From Prevotella sp. (GTDB taxonomy: Bacteria; Bacteroidota; Bacteroidia; Bacteroidales; Bacteroidaceae), in contig JAIJUV010000003.1 of NCBI GenBank assembly GCA_022732315.1, positions 1 to 45,745 on the forward strand: DNA of 45,745 nt, written 5' to 3'. Shown here piece after piece: positions 33,340 through 41,537 of the stretch. Below the pieces are notes generated by a model. The model had not been told where the DNA came from. It was given only the letters and a program-made list of their open reading frames with translations, and ran no database searches. Made by a program: the position numbers and the translations under genes. The first letter of the stretch is position 1; each line of letters starts with the position of its first letter.

Positions 33340-34443
33340 ATGATTTTAAAGAATATTTCCATTATTAATTATAAAAACATCAAGAGCGCCAACATGGAGT
33401 TGTCGCCAAAAATCAACTGTCTTATTGGCCATAACGGCATGGGTAAGACCAACTTTCTCGATGCCATCTACTATCTTTCGTTTTGCCGGAGTGCGAGCAA
33501 TCCGATAGACTCACAGATCATCACTCACGATGAGGCTTTCTTCATGCTTGAGGGTAATTACGAGAATGATAATGGGGATTCGGAAAACATCTACTGCGGC
33601 ATGAAGCGGGGTACCAAGAAGCACTTCAAGCGCAACAAGAAGGAGTACAAGCGACTGTCGCAGCATATCGGACTGATTCCGCTTATCTTCGTGTCGCCTT
33701 CGGATGTTTCGCTCATTGAGGGGGGAAGCGAGGAACGGAGAAAACTGATGGATGTGGTCATCTCGCAGTATGACCATACTTACATAGAATATCTCTCCAA
33801 CTACAACAAGGCGTTGCAGCAGCGCAATGCTTTGCTGAAGATGGAGACGGAGCCGGATGCTACGCTGATGGAACTTTGGGAGCAGCAGATGGCGATTAAC
33901 GGGGAACAGCTCTTCGTGCGCCGTCAGGCTTTCGTCAACGAACTGGTGCCTCTGTTTCAGCAGATTTACCAGCATATTTCGGGCGATAAGGAGCAGGTGG
34001 GTTTGCATTACATCTCCCATTGCCAGCGAGGACCTTTGCTGGAGGTGATTCAGCGCGATAGATTCAAGGATAGGGCTGTGGGCTATTCGCTTCATGGTGT
34101 ACATCGTGATGACCTGGAGTTTACGATAGGCGATTATCAGATGAAGCGTGAGGGAAGCCAGGGACAGAACAAGAGTTTTGTCATTGCCCTGAAGCTGGCT
34201 CAGTTTAGTTTCCTGAAGCGAACCTGCTCCAATACCACGCCTCTTCTCCTGCTCGATGATATCTTTGATAAACTTGATGCCCAGCGTGTTGAGGCAATCG
34301 TGCAACTGGTTTCAAATGATAATTTCGGTCAGATATTCATCACGGATACCAATCGTGATCATCTCGACCAGATACTCCATCGTCTGGATGGTGACTACAA
34401 GATTTTCGCCGTAGAGAATGGAGAGATGAATGTGAGGAGTTAA
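33340..34443 (+). CDS. recF: DNA replication and repair protein RecF
   Basis: 367 residues from the ATG at 33340, the usual RecF length. The first residues MILKNISIINYKNI are typical. Walker A is GHNGMGKTN (30-38), the ABC signature region contains SQGQNKS (near 294) and Walker B is LLLLDDIFDKLD (near 318). RecF binds DNA at gaps with RecO/RecR and loads RecA. It is encoded beside a DUF721/DciA protein, as in many bacteria. The stop codon begins a 20-bp tandem repeat. No dnaA or dnaN gene is adjacent. Confidence 0.95.
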   Translation: MILKNISIINYKNIKSANMELSPKINCLIGHNGMGKTNFLDAIYYLSFCRSASNPIDSQIITHDEAFFMLEGNYENDNGDSENIYCGMKRGTKKHFKRNKKEYKRLSQHIGLIPLIFVSPSDVSLIEGGSEERRKLMDVVISQYDHTYIEYLSNYNKALQQRNALLKMETEPDATLMELWEQQMAINGEQLFVRRQAFVNELVPLFQQIYQHISGDKEQVGLHYISHCQRGPLLEVIQRDRFKDRAVGYSLHGVHRDDLEFTIGDYQMKREGSQGQNKSFVIALKLAQFSFLKRTCSNTTPLLLLDDIFDKLDAQRVEAIVQLVSNDNFGQIFITDTNRDHLDQILHRLDGDYKIFAVENGEMNVRS

Positions 34444-34480
34444 CGGGTATAATAGATATAAAACGGGTATAATAGATATA
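34442..34480 (+). repeat. 20-bp tandem repeat starting at the recF stop codon
   Basis: AACGGGTATAATAGATATA occurs at 34442-34460 and 34462-34480, with a partial third copy after. The first copy begins inside the TAA stop. Confidence 0.85.
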
Positions 34481-34493
34481 AATAGATATTATT

Positions 34494-34784
34494 GTGTTTA
34501 GAAAGAAAGTTCGTTCGATAGGTGAATTGCTGCCGGAGTTTCTGCGAAACGAGGGTTTGGAAACCCCTTTGCTGCAAAAGCGCCTGATTGATAGTTGGGA
34601 TGCAGTGGTGGGTGCTCCCATCGCAGCTTATTGTGGTGAAAAGTTCATCAAGAACCAAACCCTGTTTGTGAAGTTGCAGAACCCAGCACTTCGTGCCGAT
34701 TTAACGATGAACCGATCTATCCTGGTTCGCCGGCTCAACGAGCAGGTAGGAGCACAGGTCATCGCTGACATTAGGTTTTATTAA
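34494..34784 (+). CDS. DUF721 / DciA-like protein
   Basis: 96 residues from a GTG start at 34494. No in-frame ATG occurs before residue 72, so GTG (or another rare codon) must be used. The sequence fits DUF721: RSIGELLPEFLRNEGLETPLLQKRLIDSWDAVVG (about 7-40) and the KNQTLFVKLQNPALRADL stretch. DciA proteins load or assist the replicative helicase DnaB in bacteria lacking DnaC. Bacteroidetes members are short like this one. It follows recF by 50 nt, filled by the tandem repeat, so it is probably co-transcribed. Confidence 0.82.
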   Translation: MFRKKVRSIGELLPEFLRNEGLETPLLQKRLIDSWDAVVGAPIAAYCGEKFIKNQTLFVKLQNPALRADLTMNRSILVRRLNEQVGAQVIADIRFY

Positions 34785-34842
34785 GAGGAATTCTGGTGTT
34801 TTTACGCAGGTGATAGAAACATTTGGGTGTACTCATATAAAA

Positions 34843-34926
34843 TGTATACGGCAATGGCGGACGTGTATTCGCCATTGCCGTATATGTATCCGCCACTGCT
34901 GGATGTCTATCCGGCAGTGGCGGATA
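34843..34926. repeat. Four 21-bp units with alternately inverted cores, forming two hairpins
   Basis: Units start at 34843, 34864, 34885 and 34906. Each begins TGTAT or TCTAT and continues with a core in alternating orientation (GGCAATGGCGG, CGCCATTGCC, CGCCACTGC, GGCAGTGGCGG). Units 1-2 form a perfect 15-bp stem (34845-34859 with 34870-34884). Units 3-4 form an 18-bp stem with one G:T pair and a 4-nt loop (34887-34904 with 34909-34926). It lies between convergent genes. Confidence 0.9.
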
Positions 34927-34952
34927 GACATTTTCTTGTGGAGAGAAAGGAT

Positions 34953-35564
34953 TTATACCCCTTCTTCGTCGTCATCTTCTTCTGCAGCACCTTTGTTCTT
35001 GTTGCTGGAAGCACCGTTGCTGCCAGATTCCGTATCAAGAATCTGGTCTTTAGAGATGTTGACGGCTCCCAGGTTGGAAATCTTCAGTACCATCGGAACA
35101 TACTCATCGCTGGTGATATCAGGAGAACCCACGCTTGCGGCAAAACAGAGGTTGTTGCCTTCTGCCTTCACATAGACGATGCCCAGCAGGGCACCTGTCG
35201 CCTTGGTGTGCTTGTCAAGATAACGCTCGAAATCACTCTTGGTAAAGGTGCGGTTGAAGAACTCCGTACCGTCTTTTCTGAGGATTCTAACGGTAATCTT
35301 GTTGTCGTAATACTTGGTGGTTTCATCAAGCTTGATGATAGGCAATTCGCTGTCAGAAGCTCTTTTAACCACAATCTTGTAGGTGGTGCCAAGCCATTCT
35401 ATGTCTCTTGCCTGCTCATAGTCGCTCATCTTCTGAGTTGCCTTGTTGGTTACCTTGGCTGCAGGTTTAGGAGCAATGATGATATTGCTCTTTTTCTTTT
35501 CGGCACAGGATGCCATCAGTCCGGCTGCCGCTATTGCCATGAATATGTAATTGATTCGTTTCAT
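34953..35564 (-). CDS. DUF4738-like lipoprotein
   Basis: 203 residues. A lipoprotein signal ends LMASCAEKK (Cys about 20). It is followed by a basic linker (KKKSNIIIAPKPAAK) and a folded region (about 45-180) with IEWLGTTYKIVVKRASDSELPII and RTFTKSDFERYL segments. The C-terminus is a low-complexity acidic tail (GAAEEDDDEEGV). The match to DUF4738 is by general appearance and is moderate. It is probably an envelope lipoprotein of unknown function. The gene stands alone with its own -7 box and is convergent with the recF-DUF721 unit. Confidence 0.65.
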   Translation of the reverse strand: MKRINYIFMAIAAAGLMASCAEKKKSNIIIAPKPAAKVTNKATQKMSDYEQARDIEWLGTTYKIVVKRASDSELPIIKLDETTKYYDNKITVRILRKDGTEFFNRTFTKSDFERYLDKHTKATGALLGIVYVKAEGNNLCFAASVGSPDITSDEYVPMVLKISNLGAVNISKDQILDTESGSNGASSNKNKGAAEEDDDEEGV

Positions 35565-35971
35565 TGCTATTCTTGTTTTGATGCTACAAAATTAGTAAAA
35601 AAAAACAAGATTTGGGATAGATGCCCGTTAAAAAACAAAAAATCATCCGAAAGCCCTTGTCTTTTTCTATCAAACTTGCTTTCGTATGGACAAAAAAAAA
35701 GAGGCATCGACTTTCACAAGCCAGTGCCTTCGGATACCTAAATACTAACTAATAAATTTCCTATTGAATCTTACACGATATAATAAAAGTTCAGTTTATG
35801 AATTCTAATCATAATCTTAGACCCCTAAAACCCCGAAAGGTTTAATGGAAATCTCTTAAAAACGCTTTGTTTTTATTTTATTAACGATTTCTGATGCAAA
35901 ATATTGTATTTTCCGCTAAAAAACTAGCTTTTTTTGTTTTTTCGGGGTAAATGCGGGAGAAAACTGAAGCT
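35565..35971. other. 407-bp intergenic region with promoter box, terminator and possible small RNA
   Basis: It holds the -7 box of the DUF4738-like gene (minus TAATTTTG, 35587-35594), a minus-strand terminator at 35692-35729 and about 240 bp of AT-rich sequence with no credible ORF. The last part is either a long 3' UTR of the ten-gene operon or a separate short transcript. Confidence 0.55.
35692..35729 (-). terminator. Terminator below the ten-gene operon
   Basis: On the minus strand a 12-position stem (35718-35729 with 35702-35713, ten paired positions) is followed by nine T residues. Confidence 0.65.
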
Positions 35972-36511
35972 TTATCCCATGATTGCATTCATTTTTATAT
36001 CCGTTTCCTCCGTTGGAATCTCCTCCACCAGTTGGAAAGGAAAGCAGATTCCTATCTTGTATACCTGGGGAATCTTCTGGAGGAATCTGTCGTAATATCC
36101 CTTGCCTCTGCCCAGGCGGTTGTGGTTCCCGTCGAATGCCATGCCGGGGATGATGGCGAGATTTATCTCCTGATACCTCTCTTTGGGGAATAGGCTTCCG
36201 ATGGGTTCCATGATATGGAAGGCTCCTTCCTTCAGGTCGTGCTTTCCCGTATATTCCCGAATCACCATGTTCTCTCCGTCTATCACCTCAGGCAGGAGAA
36301 TCTTCTTGCCTTCTGTCAGTAGCTGGTCGATGTATGCATGGGTGTTTACCTCGTCGGGCAGGGAATAGTACATCAATATCGTTTCTGCTCTTTGCAGATG
36401 CTCATTCCCGTTGAGTCGGGATAAAACAGAAAGCGACAGTTCCTCAAGTTGACTTGAGGAATACTGTCGCTTTTCGTTTCTTATGAATTGTCTTAATTCT
36501 TTCTTATCCAT
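35972..36511 (-). CDS. 5-formyltetrahydrofolate cyclo-ligase
   Basis: 179 residues, the usual length of the MTHFS/YgfA family. Visible motifs are the N-terminal KKELRQFIRNEKRQY, PGMAFDGNHNRLGRGKGYYDRFL (about 126-148, the ATP/folate site) and an IPTEETDIKMNAI end. The cytosolic enzyme converts 5-formyl-THF to methenyl-THF with ATP. The start ATG overlaps the stop of the S41 protease gene by one base (TAATG), so translation is coupled. An 18-bp inverted repeat lies inside codons about 14-27. It is the last gene of the ten-gene operon. Confidence 0.93.
   Translation of the reverse strand: MDKKELRQFIRNEKRQYSSSQLEELSLSVLSRLNGNEHLQRAETILMYYSLPDEVNTHAYIDQLLTEGKKILLPEVIDGENMVIREYTGKHDLKEGAFHIMEPIGSLFPKERYQEINLAIIPGMAFDGNHNRLGRGKGYYDRFLQKIPQVYKIGICFPFQLVEEIPTEETDIKMNAIMG
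36431..36472. repeat. Intragenic inverted repeat in the cyclo-ligase gene
   Basis: AAGCGACAGT and CCTCAAGT (36431-36449) pair with ACTTGAGG and ACTGTCGCTT (36452-36472) around loop tg, with a 1-versus-3-nt internal bulge. All 18 base pairs are perfect, inside a coding region. Confidence 0.85.
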
Positions 36512-38190
36512 TATTTCTGCTTTTTTGCAATGGGCTTTTGGGCCTTTGGCTTGGCTGCATGCACAGGCTTCTTTGGGAATGCCTCGTGCTTCTCGAACAC
36601 TTCCAGGGTCTTCATAATCACTGGGTCGTCCTGGTTGATGTATTGGGTCCAGGCCTGTTCATCCAGCATGTTGTAGATGATTCGGCTGTCGATGACTCTA
36701 TCCAGAAGCTTGTGCGACTTTCTGATGAGCAGGTTTCTGCGCTTCAAGCCACGCTTGTCGGCATAGTTGGCAAATTGCTCTACCATGTTCTGACTGTCAA
36801 GATAGTCGGAAAGCTGCATCATCTCCTTGAAGTTGTTCAACTTCGGACGGTTGTCGTCGGTATAGGTGAACGCAAACTGAAGGATGAGTCCGCTCATGCT
36901 GGCCTCCTTGAAGTAAGAAGTCATGCCGAGGGTATCCTCCGGTACGAAGATATCAGGAGTGATACCACCGCCACCATAAACCACGCGACCGATGCCTGTA
37001 TGGTAAGCCGGACCGGTATGCTTGATGCTATCCTGCGAGAAGAACTCGCCGTGCTGATAGCGGGTGAGGAGGTCTTGCTCGTAATCCTTGTCATCACCCA
37101 GGGTGTATGGCTTCTGGATGCATCTGCCCGATGGCGTATAGTAGCGGGCGATGGTGAGGCGGATGAGGCTGTGGTCAGGGAACTCAATCTGCTGCTGAAC
37201 CAGACCCTTACCGAACGATCGGCGGCCGATGATGGTAGCACGGTCGTTGTCCTGCATGGCACCAGCAAAGATTTCGGCAGACGATGCAGAACCCTCGTTG
37301 ATGAGAACCACCAGTGGTATTTTCTGATAAGCACCCTTTCCGTCGCTCGGATATTCCTGGCGAGGCGACTTTCTGCCTTCGGTATAGAGAATCAGCTTCT
37401 TGGCTGGCAGGAACTCGTTTGCCATGTTGACAGCGGCAGTAAGATAACCGCCCGAGTTATCGCGCAGGTCGATGCAGAGATTAGAGAATCCCTGCTGCGA
37501 GAGCTTTGCCAGGGCGATGAGCATTTCAGGATAGGTGTTCTCGCCGAAGTTCTTGATGCGGATATAGCCCGTTTGGTCATCGAGCATATAGGCAGCAGTC
37601 ACACTCTTGGTAGGAATCTCGCCACGGGTCACGGTGAAGGTCTGCACCTTCTTGCTTCCATAGCGAACCACGCCAATCTTCACTTTCGTATCCTTCGGAC
37701 CCTTCAGTCGGCGCATGGCTTCCTGGTTGGTAACAATCTTGCCCACGAATGGCTTGCCATCCACGGCCACAATCTTGTCGCCAGCCAGAAGTCCTGCTTT
37801 CTCGGCAGGTCCGTTCTGGATTACATTCTGCACATGGATGGTGTCTTGGCGGATGACGAACTCGATTCCCACTCCCGAGAAGGAGCCTTTGAGGTCGTCG
37901 TTAGCCTGAGCCGCATCCTTTGCACTGATATATACGGAGTGAGGGTCCAGCTCAGCAAGAATCTGAGGTATCGCCTTATCCACCAAGGAATCAATGTTCA
38001 CGGCATCCACATACTGGTCGTCGATGAGGTGGAGCAGGTTGTTGAGTCGGTTGCTGCCACTATTGATGACGTTGAGTCGGTTGCCGGCGAAATGATTCGA
38101 AAAGAATGTACCGATGATAATGCCAATCACTACGCAGAGCGCCATGATGAAGGGCATGAATCGGTTGCTCTTATTCTTATTCATGTTCAT
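36511..38190 (-). CDS. S41 family C-terminal processing peptidase (CtpA/Prc-like)
   Basis: 559 residues. An N-terminal transmembrane anchor (about 12-32), a PDZ domain (about 95-190, with SGVGIEFV and AGLLAGDKIVAVDG) and the S41 protease domain (about 195-375) are visible. The catalytic Ser lies in GSASSAE (300-306) and Lys328 lies in RRSFGKGL. About 180 C-terminal residues end in a Lys/Ala/Pro-rich tail. Such enzymes cut proteins near their C-termini in the periplasm and help envelope maintenance. It lies 39 nt after the dCMP deaminase stop and is coupled by one-base overlap to the folate gene. Confidence 0.93.
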   Translation of the reverse strand: MNMNKNKSNRFMPFIMALCVVIGIIIGTFFSNHFAGNRLNVINSGSNRLNNLLHLIDDQYVDAVNIDSLVDKAIPQILAELDPHSVYISAKDAAQANDDLKGSFSGVGIEFVIRQDTIHVQNVIQNGPAEKAGLLAGDKIVAVDGKPFVGKIVTNQEAMRRLKGPKDTKVKIGVVRYGSKKVQTFTVTRGEIPTKSVTAAYMLDDQTGYIRIKNFGENTYPEMLIALAKLSQQGFSNLCIDLRDNSGGYLTAAVNMANEFLPAKKLILYTEGRKSPRQEYPSDGKGAYQKIPLVVLINEGSASSAEIFAGAMQDNDRATIIGRRSFGKGLVQQQIEFPDHSLIRLTIARYYTPSGRCIQKPYTLGDDKDYEQDLLTRYQHGEFFSQDSIKHTGPAYHTGIGRVVYGGGGITPDIFVPEDTLGMTSYFKEASMSGLILQFAFTYTDDNRPKLNNFKEMMQLSDYLDSQNMVEQFANYADKRGLKRRNLLIRKSHKLLDRVIDSRIIYNMLDEQAWTQYINQDDPVIMKTLEVFEKHEAFPKKPVHAAKPKAQKPIAKKQK

Positions 38191-38229
38191 AACTTACTAA
38201 CTTTTAATATACTAACGTTTCTTTCTCTC

Positions 38230-38706
38230 TTATTTTTCGGAGGATGAATCCAGCTTATCCACGGAATCTCCCATTTCATCCGGATTCATGTATTCCACTT
38301 TAACCCCAGCCCTTTTGAGCAGGTCTATGCCATCCGTGAGACGGTACTTTTCGGCATAGACCACTCGCTTGATGCCCGACTGGATAATCAGCTTGGAGCA
38401 TTCGATGCAAGGAGAGGCTGTGACATAGAGTGTACTTCCCTCACTGTTGTTGCTGCTGCGGGCCAGTTTGGTGATGGCATTGGCCTCGGCATGGAGAACG
38501 TATGGCTTGGTTACGTTGTTGTCCTCGCATACATTCTCGAATCCGCTGGGTGTACCGTTGTAGCCATCGCTGATAATCATCTTGTCTTTCACTACCAGTG
38601 CTCCCACCTGTCGGCGCTTGCAGTAGCTGTTTTCTGCCCAGATGCGCGCCATGCGAAGGTATCGCAGGTCAAGCTTCTGCTGTTTGGAAAGTTCGTTTGC
38701 CATCAC
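38230..38706 (-). CDS. dCMP deaminase / ComEB-type cytidine deaminase
   Basis: 158 residues. The zinc site is His72-Ala-Glu74 (LHAEANAI) with PCIEC (Cys100, Cys103). The N-terminal RYLRMARIWAENSYCKRRQVGALV matches the deoxycytidylate deaminase family. It deaminates dCMP to dUMP for thymidylate synthesis. The C-terminal 25 residues are acidic and probably disordered. The start is one of two adjacent ATG codons. It follows the M3 peptidase gene after a 24-nt AT-rich spacer made of three 7-bp repeats. Confidence 0.92.
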   Translation of the reverse strand: MMANELSKQQKLDLRYLRMARIWAENSYCKRRQVGALVVKDKMIISDGYNGTPSGFENVCEDNNVTKPYVLHAEANAITKLARSSNNSEGSTLYVTASPCIECSKLIIQSGIKRVVYAEKYRLTDGIDLLKRAGVKVEYMNPDEMGDSVDKLDSSSEK

Positions 38707-38710
38707 TTTT

Positions 38711-38731
38711 TTATAATTTATAATTTATAAT
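38711..38731 (-). repeat. 7-bp repeat, three copies, abutting the M3 peptidase stop
   Basis: TTATAAT repeats exactly at 38711, 38718 and 38725 and runs into the stop codon (38731-38733). It fills the spacer to the next gene. Confidence 0.8.
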
Positions 38732-40824
38732 TAATTCTTCTTGATTTCGTTGCGTTCGAGCAGGGCGTCGATGGTTGGCTCCTGTCCGCGGAATCGCTTG
38801 TAGAGCGTCATCGGATGCTCTGTACCACCCTTCGAGAGGATGTTGTCGCGGAAACTCTGGGCGGTTGCCTGGTCAAAGATACCATTCTTCTTGAATACGC
38901 TGAAGGCATCGGCATCGAGCACCTCTGCCCATTTGTAGCTGTAGTAGCCAGCTGCATATCCTCCTGCCATGATGTGGGAGAACTGTACGGTCATACAGGT
39001 ATCCTGTCTCTGTGGCAGAACCATCGCCTTCTCCCATGCCTTCTTCTCGAATGGGATGATGTCGGCGGTGAATTCATCTTTCTTGGTGTAGTATGCCATG
39101 TCAAGCAAACCGAAACTTACCTGGCGCAGGCAGGCATAGGCTGCCATGAAGTTGCGGCTCTTCACGATGCGCTCAATGAGCTCGTCAGGCAAGGGCTCGC
39201 CGGTCTCGTGATGGAAGGCAAAGGTGCGGAGAAAGTCTTTCTCTACCGCATAGTTCTCCATAAACTGAGATGGCAACTCTACGAAATCCCACCATACGTT
39301 GGTTCCGGAGAGACTCTCGAAACGGGTGTTGGCAAACATGCCGTGAAGGCTATGGCCAAACTCGTGCAGGAAGGTCTCTACCTCGCCCAGGGTGAGGAGG
39401 GCTGGCTTCTCGGCTGTTGGCTTGGTGAAGTTCATTACCACGCTCACGTGTGGACGAATGTTAACGCCCTTATGGTCAATCCATTGTCCCTGGAATTCTG
39501 TCATCCAGGCACCGCCCTGCTTGCCCTTGCGAGGGAAGAAGTCGGCATAGAATACGGCGAGATAGCTGCCGTCCTTGTCGAATACCTCGTATGCCTTCAC
39601 GTCTGGATGGTATACCGGAATATCCTTGTTTTCCTTGAAGGTGATGCCGTAGAGCTTGTTGGCAAGACCGAACACGCCGGCTATCACCTTGTCGAGCTGG
39701 AAGTATGGGCGGAGCATCTCTGCATCCAGGTTATACTTCTCCATCTGCAACTTGTGGGAATAGTATCCGAAATCCCATGGCTCCATCTCGAAGTCATCGC
39801 CTTCCAGTTTCTTGGCAAGTGCCTTCACCTCTTCTGTCTCTTCGATGGCTGTTGGCTTGTAGGCATCGATGAGGTCGTTCAGCAGTTTATACACATTCTC
39901 CGTTTTGCTTGCCATGCGGTGGCGGAGCACGTAGTCGGCGTAGGTCTCGAAGCCCAGGAGTTGAGCCAGTTCACGGCGCAGATTCACCAGCTTCTTGCAT
40001 ATTTCCAGGTTGTTCTGCTCGTTGTCGTGGGTGCAGACTGTGTTACGAGCCATGTACATCTGCTTGCGCAGTTCGCGCTGGGTAGAGTAGGTCATGAACG
40101 GAGAATAGCTAGGATAGTCGAGTGTGAAAATCCAGCCTTCCTCATTCTTTTCCTTGGCTGTATGTTCAGCTGCAGCGATGGCTGTTTCTGGCAGACCTTC
40201 GAGCTGTGCCTTGTCTGTGATGTGAAGGGTGAACGCCTTGTTCTCCTTCAGCAGGTTCTGCGAGAACTGGAGGGTGAGCATGCTTGCATCCTCGGTGAGC
40301 TTGCGCAGTTTTTCCTTGCCTTCCTCGTCGAGGAGGGCACCGCTGCGTACGAATCCGTCGTAGCTGGTTTCGAGCAGCATCTTCTCTTCAGCATTCAGTT
40401 CACGGTTAGGATGGTCGTGAACAAACTTGATGCGCTCGAAGAGCTTCTTGTTCAATGTGATGTCGTTGGCATGCTTGGTGAGGATAGGGCTCATCTTCTG
40501 TGCCAGTTCCTCCATCTCGTCGCAGGTCTCGGCACTCATCATGCAAGAGAATACGTTAGACACTCTGCTTAAGAGGTCGTAATAGTGTTCGCCCTTTTCT
40601 GTATCAACACGGGCGATGGTGTTTTCGAAGGTTGGCTCTGCCGGGTCGTTTACAATCTTGTCGGTTGCCTCGTCGTCGCGGCGGATACCTTCCATGAAAG
40701 CCTCCTCATAGTCGCCGAGCTGAATGCGGTCGAATGGGGCTGTATTGTGTGGGGTGCCGTATGGCAGGAAGAAAGGATTCTCTCTCTTCTCAATTTTTTT
40801 CTCGTTTATGGTTGTATCTTGCAT
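38731..40824 (-). CDS. M3 family metallopeptidase (Dcp / oligopeptidase A-like)
   Basis: 697 residues. The zinc motif HEFGH is at 487-491 (FLHEFGHSLHGMFA) with the third ligand Glu516 in DFVELPSQ. The N-terminal FFLPYGTPHNTAPFDRI and the C-terminal MAGGYAAGYYSYKWAEVLDADAF stretch are typical of bacterial peptidyl-dipeptidases. No signal peptide is seen, so the enzyme is probably cytosolic and degrades oligopeptides. It lies 32 nt below the crp-like gene, in a spacer with a 14-bp tandem repeat. Dcp versus oligopeptidase A specificity is not decidable here. Confidence 0.93.
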   Translation of the reverse strand: MQDTTINEKKIEKRENPFFLPYGTPHNTAPFDRIQLGDYEEAFMEGIRRDDEATDKIVNDPAEPTFENTIARVDTEKGEHYYDLLSRVSNVFSCMMSAETCDEMEELAQKMSPILTKHANDITLNKKLFERIKFVHDHPNRELNAEEKMLLETSYDGFVRSGALLDEEGKEKLRKLTEDASMLTLQFSQNLLKENKAFTLHITDKAQLEGLPETAIAAAEHTAKEKNEEGWIFTLDYPSYSPFMTYSTQRELRKQMYMARNTVCTHDNEQNNLEICKKLVNLRRELAQLLGFETYADYVLRHRMASKTENVYKLLNDLIDAYKPTAIEETEEVKALAKKLEGDDFEMEPWDFGYYSHKLQMEKYNLDAEMLRPYFQLDKVIAGVFGLANKLYGITFKENKDIPVYHPDVKAYEVFDKDGSYLAVFYADFFPRKGKQGGAWMTEFQGQWIDHKGVNIRPHVSVVMNFTKPTAEKPALLTLGEVETFLHEFGHSLHGMFANTRFESLSGTNVWWDFVELPSQFMENYAVEKDFLRTFAFHHETGEPLPDELIERIVKSRNFMAAYACLRQVSFGLLDMAYYTKKDEFTADIIPFEKKAWEKAMVLPQRQDTCMTVQFSHIMAGGYAAGYYSYKWAEVLDADAFSVFKKNGIFDQATAQSFRDNILSKGGTEHPMTLYKRFRGQEPTIDALLERNEIKKN

Positions 40825-40828
40825 TTTA

Positions 40829-40855
40829 TTACTTTGAACTTGTTACTTTCAACTT
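40829..40855 (-). repeat. 14-bp tandem repeat after the crp-like stop
   Basis: TTACTTTGAACTT (40829-40841) and TTACTTTCAACTT (40843-40855) differ at one base and lie directly below the stop codon (40856-40858). Confidence 0.7.
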
Positions 40856-41533
40856 TTAATTTTTAACAATGAGATTTTCCAATGATGGGATGACGATGAT
40901 GCCTCGATAGAGTTTGATGAGTCCTTTTTCTTCCATCTCGTTGAGCGTATTCGATACATAGATTCGCTTCACGTTCATTTCTTCGGCGAGTCTGGTCATC
41001 TTGATACGGAAGGTCTTTTCGCCGGCTGGTCGGAGACAGTGACTTTCGAAGAAGCGGATGATGCGTTCTTCCAATGTCTTGGGAGGTACTCTGAAGAGTC
41101 GTCGCTCGCTCTTTTGTGTCTGCGTGGTGAGGATGTTGAGCTGGTTGATGCGGAATATCTCGTAATTATCGGATAGCTTCATCAATTCCTTTCTGCTGAA
41201 ACTCATGATGTTGCAGTCGTCACCGGCAATATAGGTATGTGTATAGTGCTGGTTGAATCCGAAGAAACGTTCCACCTGAAGCACCTCGGGTGCCTTGATG
41301 GTCTCCTCTATCAGATAACCGTGGTCGTCAGCCTCTGTAATGACTTTGATTTCACCCTTAATCAGGAAAATTATGTGCAGACAGGGTTCGCCTTCCTGGG
41401 CGATGACATGACCTTTTTTCAACTTTTGAAAGTAGAACTTGGTCGTGCCTGCAATCTCAAGAAGGTCGCAACGAGTCATTCCCAGGAATAGGGGAAGTCC
41501 CAAAAGACTGTCGTATAATCTCTTTTCCGGCAT
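40856..41533 (-). CDS. Crp/Fnr family transcriptional regulator
   Basis: 225 residues. The N-terminal cyclic-nucleotide-binding-like fold (about 10-135) contains KLKKGHVIAQEGEPCLHIIFLIKGEIKVI. The C-terminal winged helix (about 150-222) contains IKMTRLAEEMNVKRIYVSNTLNEMEEKGLI. The effector is unknown. I see no four-Cys cluster like that of FNR. It lies 4 nt below apbE, so the two are co-translated. Because it sits mid-operon, its regulon cannot be guessed from position. Length and composition are ordinary. Confidence 0.88.
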   Translation of the reverse strand: MPEKRLYDSLLGLPLFLGMTRCDLLEIAGTTKFYFQKLKKGHVIAQEGEPCLHIIFLIKGEIKVITEADDHGYLIEETIKAPEVLQVERFFGFNQHYTHTYIAGDDCNIMSFSRKELMKLSDNYEIFRINQLNILTTQTQKSERRLFRVPPKTLEERIIRFFESHCLRPAGEKTFRIKMTRLAEEMNVKRIYVSNTLNEMEEKGLIKLYRGIIVIPSLENLIVKN

Positions 41534-41537
41534 ATTC

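Noticed and set aside
34810..35175. 121-codon plus frame with 7-residue repeats (CIRQWRT, CIRHCRI)
   Set aside because: The repeats are the translation of the 21-bp hairpin array, which has alternating inverted cores. The frame then runs antisense through the lipoprotein gene. Better explained as a DNA/RNA structure.
36538..38247. 569-codon open frame on plus, opposite the S41 protease gene
   Set aside because: Antisense shadow of a protease with intact PDZ and Ser/Lys motifs. No promoter or ribosome site of its own.
38815..40572. 585-codon open frame on plus, opposite the M3 peptidase gene
   Set aside because: It is the antisense of a clear metallopeptidase with an HEFGH site. Its product is Leu/Val/His-rich without motifs, as expected for a codon-bias shadow.
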